Assembly: GCA_050014095.1 (NCBI GenBank)
Contig: JBEKDZ010000004.1
Coordinates: forward strand, 248,001 to 312,000
Direction: 5' to 3'
Source of the DNA: RBG-13-51-18 sp050014095
GTDB taxonomy: Bacteria > Chloroflexota > Dehalococcoidia > Dehalococcoidales > RBG-16-60-22
Length of the DNA: 64,000 nucleotides
Position numbers and translations under genes: made by a program
In this document: piece after piece, positions 52,757 through 61,503 of the stretch
How the letters are laid out: the number at the start of each line of letters is the position of its first letter
Numbering within the stretch: position 1 is the first letter of the stretch
The notes under the pieces: generated by a model
Databases searched by the model: none
Seen by the model: the letters and a program-made list of their open reading frames with translations, nothing else
Told to the model about the DNA's origin: nothing

Positions 52757-53683
52757 TCATTTTGCGGCGTCAACCAGTGTTTTGAGCAGGGCATAACGCT
52801 CATCGACCTGTTTTTGCAGTTCTGCCAGGCCGTCTTCTTTAAGATGAGAAAATTTACGCATTAGCTTGGTGAAGTCCGTGACCGGTTTCGGGCTGGCTAC
52901 CTCGACAGTGAACTTCGGCTTGCCGTCCACCGCCTCCCAGAGCGGGAAGTAGTTGGTCCTGACGGCGGTGCGGCATACTTCGATGGACAGGTTCGAGTCG
53001 ATGCGCCAGCCGACGGGACACGGCGAAAACACGTGGAGATAAACAAAGCCCTCTTTCGACATCTCTTTAGCCTTCAGGAGCTTTTTAGCGAAGTCCTCCG
53101 GATAGGCTGGGTTAGCCGTTGCCATGTACTTGGGTTTATGCATTAGCATAATCATGGTCATGTTTTTCTGGGGGGTCGGTTTGCCCTTACCTATTTTGCC
53201 CACCGGCGTCGTGGTGGTAGCGGCGCCCTTTTGCGTGGAACTGCTCCGCTGGTTGCCGGTGTTCATATAGCCTTCGTTATCGTAAGCCAGGTAAATAATG
53301 TGCTCGTTCCTTTCGGCCGCGCCGCTTAGCACTTGGAAGCCGATATCCGTGGCGCAGCCGTCGCCGGTAAAGCAGACCACGGTGGCATCCTGCTTGGTCC
53401 GGCGGAAATACCGTGAAAGTCCGGTGCCGCTGGAAGCGACGCCGGTCATAACGCAGGCGAGGTACGAAAGTTTATGCCAGGCACCGATATTCTGTCCATG
53501 AAGGACCGGCGCCGAGCAGGAAGGCGTACCGACGAATACCACGTTTTTACCCATAACCTTGGGCACTGTCCTGGCAATCAGTTCCAGTGGGCAGCCAGCG
53601 CACCAGGCTACACCGCCGGAGAACTGGTCTTCGGTAGTGTAATAATCAAAAATCCTATTTCTTTTCTTCGTTGCTTCTACCAT
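52757..53683 (-). CDS. porB: 2-oxoacid:ferredoxin oxidoreductase, beta subunit (TPP)
   Basis: The protein is 308 aa. The TPP-binding region shows FTGDGCATDIGFQVLSGAAE and YDNEGYMNTGNQRS, and a [4Fe-4S] set is completed by WCAGCPLEL, PSCSAP, and SPCPVGW. It takes part in the oxidative decarboxylation of a 2-oxo acid to an acyl-CoA with ferredoxin as acceptor. Last gene of the gamma-delta-alpha-beta operon. The specific substrate (pyruvate, 2-oxoisovalerate or an arylpyruvate) cannot be decided by eye. Confidence 0.9.
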   Translation of the reverse strand: MVEATKKRNRIFDYYTTEDQFSGGVAWCAGCPLELIARTVPKVMGKNVVFVGTPSCSAPVLHGQNIGAWHKLSYLACVMTGVASSGTGLSRYFRRTKQDATVVCFTGDGCATDIGFQVLSGAAERNEHIIYLAYDNEGYMNTGNQRSSSTQKGAATTTTPVGKIGKGKPTPQKNMTMIMLMHKPKYMATANPAYPEDFAKKLLKAKEMSKEGFVYLHVFSPCPVGWRIDSNLSIEVCRTAVRTNYFPLWEAVDGKPKFTVEVASPKPVTDFTKLMRKFSHLKEDGLAELQKQVDERYALLKTLVDAAK

Positions 53684-53696
53684 CTTTTTTACCTCA

Positions 53697-54890
53697 TTAC
53701 TCCATCGGAATCCAGGTTACGTCCTGGTAAGCCTTGCCTTTAGCGGCGGCGTTTACTTCATCGACCACTCTGCCGATATGCGGGATAGTGATATCCAGGT
53801 TAGCCAAGCCATCGATATAGCTTAAGATAGGCATCGCGCCGATGGATGGCGCAATGGCTTTAAGTTCCGTGCACATAGGCCCGTACTTCCACCCGAAACA
53901 AACACTGCGGTCGATGACGCCGACGGCTTTTTTACCCTTGAGAGCCTGAATCAGGCGCTCCTCGGGGAAGGGACGGAAAAGCCTTTGTTTAACGAGGCCC
54001 ACTTTTATGCCGTCCGCCCGCTTGGCGTCGACGACGGTTTTAGCCGTGCCGGCGGCGCTGCCGGATGCCACGATGGCGATATCGGCATCATTCATCCGGT
54101 ATTCCTCTATCTGGCCGCCATAGCTCCGCCCGAAATAGTCGCCGAACTCTTTATCGATATCATCAACTTTTTGCTTAGCTCTCTCCAGTGCTGACCAGTG
54201 CTTATAGCGGGCTTCGACATAGCCCATCTCTATCCCGTGCGTGCCGCATCCGGTAGCAGCGCCGGGGATAATGCGCGGTCGCTGCGGCTGGTTCTTCAGC
54301 GGCGCCAGGAAGGCGTCTACATCCGCCTGGTCGGGCATCTCGACGGCCTCGGCAAGGTAGGATAGATAGTAGCCGTCGTAGTTCACCATTACCGGCAGTT
54401 GGATATCGAAGTCCTCGGCAAGCCGATAGGACATGATAATCTGGTCGATAATTTCCTGGTTGTTCTCCACAATTATCTGCGCCCAGCCGGAATCGCGGGT
54501 GGAAATCATATCCTGCTGGCCGGAAGAAACAGCCTGAATACCGGGAGTCTCCCGGTTAACGTTGACCATAACGACGGGTGCGCGATAGCCGGACGCCTGC
54601 AACATGGCATCATACATATATACCAGACCATAAGAGGACGTGGCGGTGAAGACGCGCGCCCCGGCCAGACTAGCAGCCAGGACCACGTTCATTGCGGAGT
54701 TTTCGCCTTCAACTTCAACGATTTCGGCATCCAGCGAGCCATCCGCTACGAATCCTGAAAGTGTTTCCGCTACTTCACTCTGGGGGGTAATAGGGTAGCA
54801 GGCAACTACCTCCGGTCGGCACACTCTGGCAGCATGAGCCGCCACGACGTTGCCGGTTATTACGCTTACTTTGCCTTTTTTAGCCTTCAT
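53697..54890 (-). CDS. porA: 2-oxoacid:ferredoxin oxidoreductase, alpha subunit
   Basis: 397 aa. The N-terminal pyrimidine-binding domain has GNVVAAHAARVCRPEVVACYPITPQSEVAE, typical of PorA; the middle holds SSYGLVYMYDAML and NRETPGIQAVSSGQQDM; the C-terminal transketolase-like domain starts near DIAIVASGSAAGTAKTVV. It is the CoA/pyrimidine half of the complex. The start overlaps the delta gene by 11 bp. Confidence 0.92.
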   Translation of the reverse strand: MKAKKGKVSVITGNVVAAHAARVCRPEVVACYPITPQSEVAETLSGFVADGSLDAEIVEVEGENSAMNVVLAASLAGARVFTATSSYGLVYMYDAMLQASGYRAPVVMVNVNRETPGIQAVSSGQQDMISTRDSGWAQIIVENNQEIIDQIIMSYRLAEDFDIQLPVMVNYDGYYLSYLAEAVEMPDQADVDAFLAPLKNQPQRPRIIPGAATGCGTHGIEMGYVEARYKHWSALERAKQKVDDIDKEFGDYFGRSYGGQIEEYRMNDADIAIVASGSAAGTAKTVVDAKRADGIKVGLVKQRLFRPFPEERLIQALKGKKAVGVIDRSVCFGWKYGPMCTELKAIAPSIGAMPILSYIDGLANLDITIPHIGRVVDEVNAAAKGKAYQDVTWIPME

Positions 54891-55176
54891 TGGTGAACTC
54901 TCCTTCCGGCTTCATGGTATAAGCCTGCTTGGGGCATTCGTGGGCGCAGATGCCGCAGCCCTTACAGAAAACCAGGTTAGCTTCATAATGGTCGCCCATA
55001 TCTTTCATGCACTGCGGGGGACAATATATAGCGCAGAGTCCGCAGTAGTTGCATTTCGTTTTATCCAGCACTGGTCGCTCCGTACGCCAGCTACCGGTAT
55101 CCAGCTTTAACATCAGCTGGTTAGCGTCAGACCATGGGCCTTCTGTTTTGAAAATCATCTTGTGTTTGATTACCAT
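54880..55176 (-). CDS. porD: 2-oxoacid:ferredoxin oxidoreductase, delta (ferredoxin) subunit
   Basis: 98 aa with two [4Fe-4S] motifs: CNYCGLCAIYCPPQC and CKGCGICAHECPKQA. Carries electrons from the TPP site to free ferredoxin. Overlaps gamma by 7 bp and alpha by 11 bp. Confidence 0.93.
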   Translation of the reverse strand: MVIKHKMIFKTEGPWSDANQLMLKLDTGSWRTERPVLDKTKCNYCGLCAIYCPPQCMKDMGDHYEANLVFCKGCGICAHECPKQAYTMKPEGEFTNEG

Positions 55177-55718
55177 TTGATTACCTCCACTTCCTTGTAG
55201 CCTCTCTCGGTGCTTTTAAGGTTTCTCTGGAGGATATCGCCGCTTAAATAGTCCGACAGGCAGGCCAGTATCGATTCCAGTTTCAGCCAGCCGGTGGCAG
55301 CGGCAAAAGCCCCGAGCAGGCAGGTGTTTGGGATATCACGCCCGATTTCCTGCACGGCAATGCCGGTGGCGTTAACGACGCCTCCGATTTTCAAATTTTC
55401 ATTCGGCTGTTTGGGCAATTTCTTGGGACTGTTGAGAATAAAAGCCGCGCCCGGGTTCAGCCCCGTGAAAAGCGTGGGTAAAGTCAATAGTCCGGGGTCG
55501 ATTACTATCAGGCAGTCTGGATTATAAATCTGCGTCTTTTCGCGTATCGGCTTATCATCGATGCGGGTGAAAGCCACGACCGGTGCGCCGCGCCGCTCGA
55601 AGCCGTACATGGGAAAGCTGGCGACATACTTGCCTTCAGCCACGAAGGCGCTGGCCAACATCCTGGCCGCCAGTACGGCTCCCTGCCCACCCCTTCCGTG
55701 AATTCTAATCTCTTTCAC
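55170..55718 (-). CDS. porG: 2-oxoacid:ferredoxin oxidoreductase, gamma subunit
   Basis: 182 aa. IRIHGRGGQGAVLAARMLASAF and FPMYGFERRGAPVVAFTRIDD are the signature of the gamma domain. First structural gene of the por operon, 69 bp downstream of the marR-like gene on the same strand; the four subunits then overlap or follow closely (G-D-A-B). Confidence 0.92.
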   Translation of the reverse strand: MKEIRIHGRGGQGAVLAARMLASAFVAEGKYVASFPMYGFERRGAPVVAFTRIDDKPIREKTQIYNPDCLIVIDPGLLTLPTLFTGLNPGAAFILNSPKKLPKQPNENLKIGGVVNATGIAVQEIGRDIPNTCLLGAFAAATGWLKLESILACLSDYLSGDILQRNLKSTERGYKEVEVIKW

Positions 55719-55787
55719 AGTTACATAATCCCCTCTTTATTCTTATTCAGCGAAGATGTTTAACGGTTCCGCTGTAAAACCTCTTGA

Positions 55788-56279
55788 TTATTGACGTCTA
55801 CCATTAGCCGAAGATTTAGCGATTTTGGGTAAAAGGCTTTCCCGCAAGGTTCTCATTATTTCCACCAGGTCTTCCACCTCTTGCTTTTCAAGGCAGGATA
55901 GCACCTCGCGGCTCAACTCCTGCGCCACGGGACTCAAACGGTTGGCTTCCTTCCAGCCTTTTTCCGTAATCATTACTTTAACCGACCGACGGTCGTTGGT
56001 GGAAGGCTCACGGCGGACTACTCCTTCTCTTTCGAGGGTATTGATTACCGCCGTAATTGAGTTCTTTTCGCGGAAAACGCTCTCCGATATTTCTGAAGGC
56101 GTCATCTCGCCGCCGTTTTTAAACAGGGTGCTCATGATGTTGAAGCGGATAAGCGTAGCCTGATAGCTCTTTAGCTCGACTTCCAGGTAGCGTGCCAGCA
56201 CCTCGAAGGACATAAGTATAGATAATAGGGTGCCCAGCGGCGTCTTATCGGTTCTTTTACTTACTTCACTGATGGTCAT
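55788..56279 (-). CDS. MarR-family transcriptional regulator
   Basis: The protein is 163 aa. Winged helix: GGEMTPSEISESVFREKNSITAVINTLEREGVVRREPSTNDRRSVKVMITEKG, with the wing motif NDRRSVKV. An N-terminal hydrophobic helix (PLGTLLSILMSFEVLARYLEVELKSYQ) likely forms the dimer and ligand site. It lies directly upstream of porG on the same strand and diverges from the CoA-transferase genes, whose shared gap holds two copies of a TTCCAnnTAGAA palindrome. It is therefore likely to regulate itself plus por, and perhaps the CoA transferases. Confidence 0.92.
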   Translation of the reverse strand: MTISEVSKRTDKTPLGTLLSILMSFEVLARYLEVELKSYQATLIRFNIMSTLFKNGGEMTPSEISESVFREKNSITAVINTLEREGVVRREPSTNDRRSVKVMITEKGWKEANRLSPVAQELSREVLSCLEKQEVEDLVEIMRTLRESLLPKIAKSSANGRRQ

Positions 56280-56316
56280 AATCCCATATAAAAAGCGTCT
56301 TCAGGAGTTCAGAAAT

Positions 56317-56330
56317 GTTCCACCTAGAAC
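56317..56330. promoter_or_regulatory. Candidate MarR operator 1
   Basis: GTTCCACCTAGAAC, inverted GTTC/GAAC around the centre. It lies just downstream of the marR -10 hexamer and so would overlap the transcription start. Similar to operator 2 in 11 of 14 positions. Confidence 0.6.
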
Positions 56331-56333
56331 TAT

Positions 56334-56360
56334 ATTATAACGATATTTTGCCTTTGTCAA
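56334..56360 (-). promoter_or_regulatory. Promoter of the marR-porGDAB operon
   Basis: On the minus strand TTGACA (56360-56355) and TATAAT (56339-56334), both perfect, but with a 15-bp spacer. The short spacer could mean dependence on a regulator that twists the DNA. Operator 1 follows directly. Confidence 0.6.
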
Positions 56361-56424
56361 TATGATATCATATCTAAAAACCTTAAAAAGCGTTATAACT
56401 CGGCGTATATAACGGTCTTATTTT

Positions 56425-56438
56425 GTTCCATATAGAAT
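56425..56438. promoter_or_regulatory. Candidate MarR operator 2
   Basis: GTTCCATATAGAAT, same TTCCAnnTAGAA frame as operator 1. Lies 160 bp before the first CoA-transferase start. The 315-bp gap (56280-56594) holds these two sites, a perfect TATGATATCATA palindrome (56361-56372) and no ORF. Confidence 0.55.
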
Positions 56439-56594
56439 GATTTTAGCTTTAAAATGACTGTATTATCAACCCTATTTGCTATTTTCTATCGTTTTTGAGT
56501 ATATTTATAGGCAGTAGAAAATCCAGTATTGAATTTCCGTAAAACTTGTTGAGAAGCTACTACAGAAAAGAAACAAAGTTTTAACAAGGAGTGG

Positions 56595-57809
56595 ATGATG
56601 AACCGGCAGGCGCTTTCTGATGTCAAGGTGCTGGAATTTAGCGATTTCATAAGCGGGCCTTATTGCGGGAAACTCCTTTCCAATATGGGGGCACAGGTTA
56701 TTAAGGTGGAGAAGCCCGGGCTCGGCGATAAAGCCCGCAGCTGGGGACCTTTCCCCCAGAACCTGCCCCATCCCGAGAAAAGCGGGCTTTTCTTATTTCT
56801 TAATACTAACAAATCCGGCATTACCCTCAACCTGGAGACCGCCGCCGGTTTAAAAATCTTCAAAGAGCTACTTCAATGGGCGGATGTCTTGATTGAAGAC
56901 CATTCTGTTAAAGAGATGGCGGAGCTTGGCTTAAGCTACGCTGAAGTTAAAAAAATTAAACCTTCTTTGGTGATGACCTCCATCACGCCTTTCGGGCAAA
57001 CCGGCCCCTTTAAAAATTATAAGGGCAACGACCTTATCAGTGCCCACGCGGGTACCGAGGGTTTCGGCAATCCTGATGAAGGCGTTAAAGACCCCGCTAC
57101 GTTGCCGCCATTAAAAGTCCCTAATCACGCGGCAGATTTCATGGCTGGCTTGACGGCGACTGCCTGCACCCTGGGGGCACTGCTGGGGCATAAGAAAACC
57201 GGGCGGGGTCAACACATTGACCTCTCCAAACAAGAAGCGGTAGCGTCAATAACCCGACAGCAACTGGCTTATTACAGCGTCATGGAGGAGACCCCTTCTC
57301 GCGAGTTCGGCAGAAAGAAGTTCGGAGGTTTTCTCTATCCCTGCAAGGACGGCTACGTGGTTATCTGGATAGGGCCTCACTACCATCTCGTCGTCAAGAT
57401 GATGGGTGAGCCTGATTGGTCTAAGGAAGAGATGTTCGCTAACCCTCTTCTAAGGAATAACTACATCGTTGAGCTGAACCAGCTGATTACGGTTTGGACA
57501 ATGGAGCATACGACGGAGGAAATAAATGCCCTCGCGCGAACCCACGGCGTCCCTTGTTCGCTGGTCCGCTCCGTAAAGGATTTGGTTAGTGATGAACAGC
57601 TAGCCTTCAGGGATTTCTGGCGGGAAATTGACCATCCGGTCGCCGGAAAAATCAAATACCCCGGGGCACCGTTCAAACTATCCGTTACCCCAGCAGCGAT
57701 AGAGCGTCCCGCTCCTTTGCTCGGCGAGCATAATGAGATGGTCTTCTGTAACATATTGAATTATAGTCGTGAACAGCTGGTGAGAATGAGGCAGGGAGGA
57801 ATTATTTAA
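56595..57809 (+). CDS. Family III CoA transferase (CaiB/BaiF), first of two
   Basis: The protein is 404 aa, RBS AAGGAG. N-terminal DVKVLEFSDFISGPYCGKLLSNMGAQVIKVEKPGLGD is the usual opening of this family, followed by NTNKSGITLNLETAAG, LVMTSITPFGQTGP, and NHAADFMAGLTATACTLGAL near the region that holds the catalytic aspartate. The C-terminus has PLLGEHNEMVF. It moves CoA between carboxylic acids, for example carnitine, oxalate, bile-acid or arylacetate derivatives. The second paralog follows after 11 bp, so the enzyme may be a heterodimer. Confidence 0.9.
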   Translation: MMNRQALSDVKVLEFSDFISGPYCGKLLSNMGAQVIKVEKPGLGDKARSWGPFPQNLPHPEKSGLFLFLNTNKSGITLNLETAAGLKIFKELLQWADVLIEDHSVKEMAELGLSYAEVKKIKPSLVMTSITPFGQTGPFKNYKGNDLISAHAGTEGFGNPDEGVKDPATLPPLKVPNHAADFMAGLTATACTLGALLGHKKTGRGQHIDLSKQEAVASITRQQLAYYSVMEETPSREFGRKKFGGFLYPCKDGYVVIWIGPHYHLVVKMMGEPDWSKEEMFANPLLRNNYIVELNQLITVWTMEHTTEEINALARTHGVPCSLVRSVKDLVSDEQLAFRDFWREIDHPVAGKIKYPGAPFKLSVTPAAIERPAPLLGEHNEMVFCNILNYSREQLVRMRQGGII

Positions 57810-57820
57810 AGAGGTCTGAT

Positions 57821-59050
57821 ATGCAAGAACTACCGCTCGAGGGAATAAGGGTATTGGATTTTTGCCAGATGTGGGCCGGCCCACATGCCACGGAATGGCT
57901 GTCGGTCATGGGGGCAGAAGTTATCAAGGTTGAAACCAGCCTTAGGATTGACTATATGCGCACCGTCGGCGCCCCGCCTGGCCTGGCGGGGACGGGTCCA
58001 AATGTCGGCAGCGCTTTTGCATCTCTTAACTGGGGCAAGAAAAGCATCTCCCTCAACATGACTAAACCGAAAGCCCAGGCACTGGCGAAAAAACTTATAA
58101 AGATATGCGATGTGGTATCCGAGAATTTTGGCGGTGGGGTGCTGGAACGCTGGGGATTAAGCTATGAGGAGATGAAACGGATTAAACCGGATATCATCTA
58201 TTATGCCGGTTCAGGCTATGGTAGAAGTGGACCCCATAAGGAGCGCCCGGCTTACGCTGAAATTGTGGACGCCTTTACCGGCGCAACTTTTTCCAATGGC
58301 TATCCCGGCGGCGAACCAAACGTCATCGGCGTTTCACCATGGACGGACGGCGCACAGGCGATACATGGGGCGGTATCAATTTTAACAGCTCTCTACCACC
58401 GCATGAACACCGGAGAAGGACAATACATCGATGCGGCGATGATTGAGGGGAACGCCAATTTTCTGGGAGAAATGGTAATGGGTTATATCATCAACGGTAA
58501 TATTGGGGAGCGGATCGGCAACCGCGATGCCATTATGGCTCCCCACGGGTGCTATCCATGTAAGATGACGGGAGATGAAGACGAATGGATAGCCCTGGCG
58601 GTTGCCAACCAAAAAGAATGGGAATCTCTTTGCCGGCTGATGGGAAATCCTGATTGGACGAAGCAAGAAGAATTCAATGATGAGCTAAAGCGGTGGGACA
58701 ACCAGGAGGCTTTAGATAAGTATTTGACAGGATGGACGCGTCAATATGGCGCTTATGAGCTAACCGCGATACTCCAAAAAGCGGGCATAGCGGCAACGCC
58801 TTCTTTAAGCACCAAACAGTTTACCCACGATAAGCATATAAAAACCAGGGGCTTTTTTAAAAAGCCCAATCATCCGGTGCTGGGCAATAAGGTTCTGGCC
58901 GGTTTACCAATCAAGTTCAGTGATTATGCCGAGGGTAATTACCACACTCCGCCATTGCTCGGTGAGCATAACGAGTATGTATTCGGTGAGCTGCTGGGTT
59001 TATCGAAAGAGGAAATTCGTCAGCTAACCGAAGAAAAAGTCCTGGAATAA
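57821..59050 (+). CDS. Family III CoA transferase (CaiB/BaiF), second of two
   Basis: The protein is 409 aa, starting 11 bp after the first paralog. N-terminus LEGIRVLDFCQMWAGPHATEWLSVMGAEVIKVET, then LNWGKKSISLNMTKPKA, IIYYAGSGYGRSGPHKERPAYAEIVDAF, and PPLLGEHNEYVFGELLG at the end. Diverged from copy 1 throughout, which fits two different subunits, as described for benzylsuccinate CoA-transferase BbsEF (established for that family; only an analogy here). Confidence 0.9.
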   Translation: MQELPLEGIRVLDFCQMWAGPHATEWLSVMGAEVIKVETSLRIDYMRTVGAPPGLAGTGPNVGSAFASLNWGKKSISLNMTKPKAQALAKKLIKICDVVSENFGGGVLERWGLSYEEMKRIKPDIIYYAGSGYGRSGPHKERPAYAEIVDAFTGATFSNGYPGGEPNVIGVSPWTDGAQAIHGAVSILTALYHRMNTGEGQYIDAAMIEGNANFLGEMVMGYIINGNIGERIGNRDAIMAPHGCYPCKMTGDEDEWIALAVANQKEWESLCRLMGNPDWTKQEEFNDELKRWDNQEALDKYLTGWTRQYGAYELTAILQKAGIAATPSLSTKQFTHDKHIKTRGFFKKPNHPVLGNKVLAGLPIKFSDYAEGNYHTPPLLGEHNEYVFGELLGLSKEEIRQLTEEKVLE

Positions 59051-59131
59051 TTGAAGCGGTTGACGCCGCAGAGCTAAAGATGTAAGATGGTGTTTTAGGT
59101 ACTTTTAAGTTGGCTGTCCGGAGGTGGCAAA

Positions 59132-59344
59132 ATGGTTTTCGGAGCTATAATTCTCGCTGTTGGCGTTATCGCTATACTGGTACAGACGAATGTTGTTTCC
59201 GGCTCTATCTGGGATTATACCTGGCCGGCTGTCCTTATTATCATTGGTTTGTCTTTCATTATTGGCAGGTTTCGGCGACACCGCTGGATGTGGTGGGGCG
59301 GACCACCCTGGTGGGAGCATAAGGATAGAGATAAACATGAGTAA
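59132..59344 (+). CDS. Small two-helix membrane protein (DUF5668-like)
   Basis: 70 aa. Two short hydrophobic stretches (VFGAIILAVGVIAILVQTN and WDYTWPAVLIIIGLSFIIG) end in a basic/aromatic tail (RFRRHRWMWWGGPPWW, HKDRDKHE). The pattern with a WP.LII.G motif in helix 2 is that of DUF5668/LiaI-like proteins. GGAGG upstream (59120-59124). Confidence 0.75.
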   Translation: MVFGAIILAVGVIAILVQTNVVSGSIWDYTWPAVLIIIGLSFIIGRFRRHRWMWWGGPPWWEHKDRDKHE

Positions 59345-59544
59345 AACCGATGTGTTTTTTTGTTACTCTCTGATGTGAACCGGTAGTCGAAACGACCGTC
59401 AGCTTCACAACGGTTCTAGGTTATTGTCTTTCACAGCTTGTTCTGCGGTTAAACGTGCCCGCACTTGTTACCGGCTTTAAGGCCATATCCCCGTTGTTTT
59501 AAAGCATTATGCTGCCGTTTAACGGCATATCTTGTGGAGTTTTT

Positions 59545-60894
59545 ATGCAGGAATATACTAAAAGATTGGGTGATGCGCCGCTGGGCAGGCTGCTTATTAA
59601 ATTAAGTCTGCCGGGCATCGCGACGACCATTACAACGAGTCTTTATAACATCGTCGATACTATTTGGGTCGCCCGGATAGGGTATGAGGCTATAGCCGCC
59701 CTAACGATAGTGTTCCCTTACCAGATTCTCAATTATGCCATCGGCGGCGGCACCGGCATAGGCATTGCTGCGCTCGTTTCGCGTCGTTTTGGCGAGAAAA
59801 ACCTGGAGGATGCCAATCATGTCGCCGGGCAGACATTCTTCCTCAGCGCCGCGTGGGGACTGCTCTTTATTCTGGTGGCTGTATTGTTTTCGGATAAAAT
59901 CCTGCCCTTTTTTGGTGCCACGCCGGACATCATGACCTACAGCAAACAGTTCATGGTTATCACCTCTTTCGGTGCACCTCTGGTTATTTTCGCCGTGGTT
60001 ACGGCCAATCTTCTCCGCGGTTCCGGCGATGCGGTTAAGCCGATGATTATCATGGTCTCCTCGACGATTATCAACATCGTCCTGGACCCATTTCTGATAT
60101 TCGGCATTGGTCCCTTCCCGGAAATGGGTGTCAGCGGCGCCGCGTTGTCTACCGTCATCGCCCAGGCTTGCGGGGCTTTGCTGGGGCTTTATTATATACT
60201 GGCGGGTAAAACTACCTATCACATTAAACTTGCCCACCTCCGCCCGAACCTATCTATCCTGAAAGACATTTACCGCGTCGGCTTGCCGTCGGTAGTAGCG
60301 CAAATCATGGAGAGTCTGGTTTTTGTCCTTTTCAATAAAGTAGTGTCTTCTTTCGGTTCGCTGGTTATCGCCGTAGTCGGTATCGTGATGCGCATATCGG
60401 ACTTTACTTTTATGCCGGTGATGGGTGTCTCCAATGGTCTGTTACCCATCGTTGGCTATAACTACGGGGCGCGCAATTTCAAGCGTCTTTGGCAGGCTGT
60501 CAAGCTGGCATCGGTAGGACTCATAATTTTAATGATCGTACTAACTATCTTTTTGGAGATTTTCGCCCCGTGGATTGTCGATGTTTTCAGCAATAACGCT
60601 GCTTTAACGGCAGAAGCAATCCCAGCTTTGCGAATCATGCTTTCGACGATGCTGCTCGTCGGGCCGACGATGATGTTTATCACCACATTCCAGGGGCTTT
60701 CCCAGGGGACAAAAGCCCTTTTTCTCTCGCTGCTGCGGCAGTTTCTCTTTTTTGTCCCGGTTCTCTTTCTTTTCCGCCATCTATTCGGACTGGTAGGGGT
60801 CTGGGTGGCGATGCCAGCCTCGGATATTTTAGCCTTTGCTCTGATTTATGTTTTTATCTACCGGGAGTATAAGAAACTTCCGGCGAGTAAATAG
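59545..60894 (+). CDS. MATE-family efflux transporter
   Basis: 449 aa from ATG 59545 (GGAG at 59536); the frame opens at 59509 without a ribosome site. Twelve hydrophobic helices in two halves; GDAPLGRLLIKLSLPGIATTITTSLYNIVDTIWVAR and NLLRGSGDAVKPMIIM are typical of MATE proteins of the DinF/NorM type. It probably exports cationic drugs or metabolites with Na+ or H+. No regulator beside it. The 160 bp upstream (59345-59508) show nothing clear. Confidence 0.92.
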   Translation: MQEYTKRLGDAPLGRLLIKLSLPGIATTITTSLYNIVDTIWVARIGYEAIAALTIVFPYQILNYAIGGGTGIGIAALVSRRFGEKNLEDANHVAGQTFFLSAAWGLLFILVAVLFSDKILPFFGATPDIMTYSKQFMVITSFGAPLVIFAVVTANLLRGSGDAVKPMIIMVSSTIINIVLDPFLIFGIGPFPEMGVSGAALSTVIAQACGALLGLYYILAGKTTYHIKLAHLRPNLSILKDIYRVGLPSVVAQIMESLVFVLFNKVVSSFGSLVIAVVGIVMRISDFTFMPVMGVSNGLLPIVGYNYGARNFKRLWQAVKLASVGLIILMIVLTIFLEIFAPWIVDVFSNNAALTAEAIPALRIMLSTMLLVGPTMMFITTFQGLSQGTKALFLSLLRQFLFFVPVLFLFRHLFGLVGVWVAMPASDILAFALIYVFIYREYKKLPASK

Positions 60895-60902
60895 AGCGGA
60901 AG

Positions 60903-61502
60903 TTACTTCCCGTATTTCTTTCGCCACCAGTCCCAGAAATCATCGATACCTTTGATGCCATTTTCCAGCACGGCTTCGTAAATATGAACAGACAAAAGAC
61001 TCTGCCGGTATTCCGGCTGATTACACACGGCTTCTTTGATTACCAAGATATCATAACGTGTATCTTTGGTTAATCGGCTTTCCCAGAGCGGGCGATTGGG
61101 AGCAGCACTTTCGAATTCTTCACGGCGAGCCGTCCAGAAATCCAGCTTCCACGTTTCACCACCAGCGGGATTGGTCATCCATATGCCCCAATACAACCCT
61201 TTGTCCTTGCCATCCGTTTCACGATAAGCATCCAGACAGCGGAGGCGCCATGCCCAACCGGCGCGCGCTATTTTTGTTCCCAGCTCCCAGTGCTCCTGCC
61301 AGTTGGGGGATTCATCATACCGCTCAAAGTCGAGGTCTCGCCAGGTCATGGTCTGCATGGTGTAAGAGCCGACGGGCTTAAACCCCTCCTCCCGGATAAT
61401 CTTCGCCAGCCCGGACTCTTCAAGCATTTTATCCGCTTCCATTCTTAAGCTGGCGTCAAGAGAAAATAGTCTCCGGCGATTTGTTTCTAAATCCTTCGAC
61501 AT
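60903..61502 (-). CDS. Predicted nucleotidyltransferase-fold protein
   Basis: About 199 aa from ATG 61502, which follows the tatD stop by one base (TGAGATG). The motif VGSYTMQTMTWRDLDFERYDE has the G-S...D-x-D arrangement of minimal nucleotidyltransferases, followed by tryptophan-rich strands (GLYWGIWMTN, WKLDFWTARREEF). I do not recognise the family beyond that. Translationally coupled to tatD. Confidence 0.65.
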   Translation of the reverse strand: MSKDLETNRRRLFSLDASLRMEADKMLEESGLAKIIREEGFKPVGSYTMQTMTWRDLDFERYDESPNWQEHWELGTKIARAGWAWRLRCLDAYRETDGKDKGLYWGIWMTNPAGGETWKLDFWTARREEFESAAPNRPLWESRLTKDTRYDILVIKEAVCNQPEYRQSLLSVHIYEAVLENGIKGIDDFWDWWRKKYGK

Positions 61503-61503
61503 C

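Noticed and set aside
56361..56372. Perfect palindrome TATGATATCATA as a MarR operator
   Set aside because: It is low-complexity AT and not repeated in a similar form in the same gap, unlike the TTCCAnnTAGAA pair. Kept only as a note.
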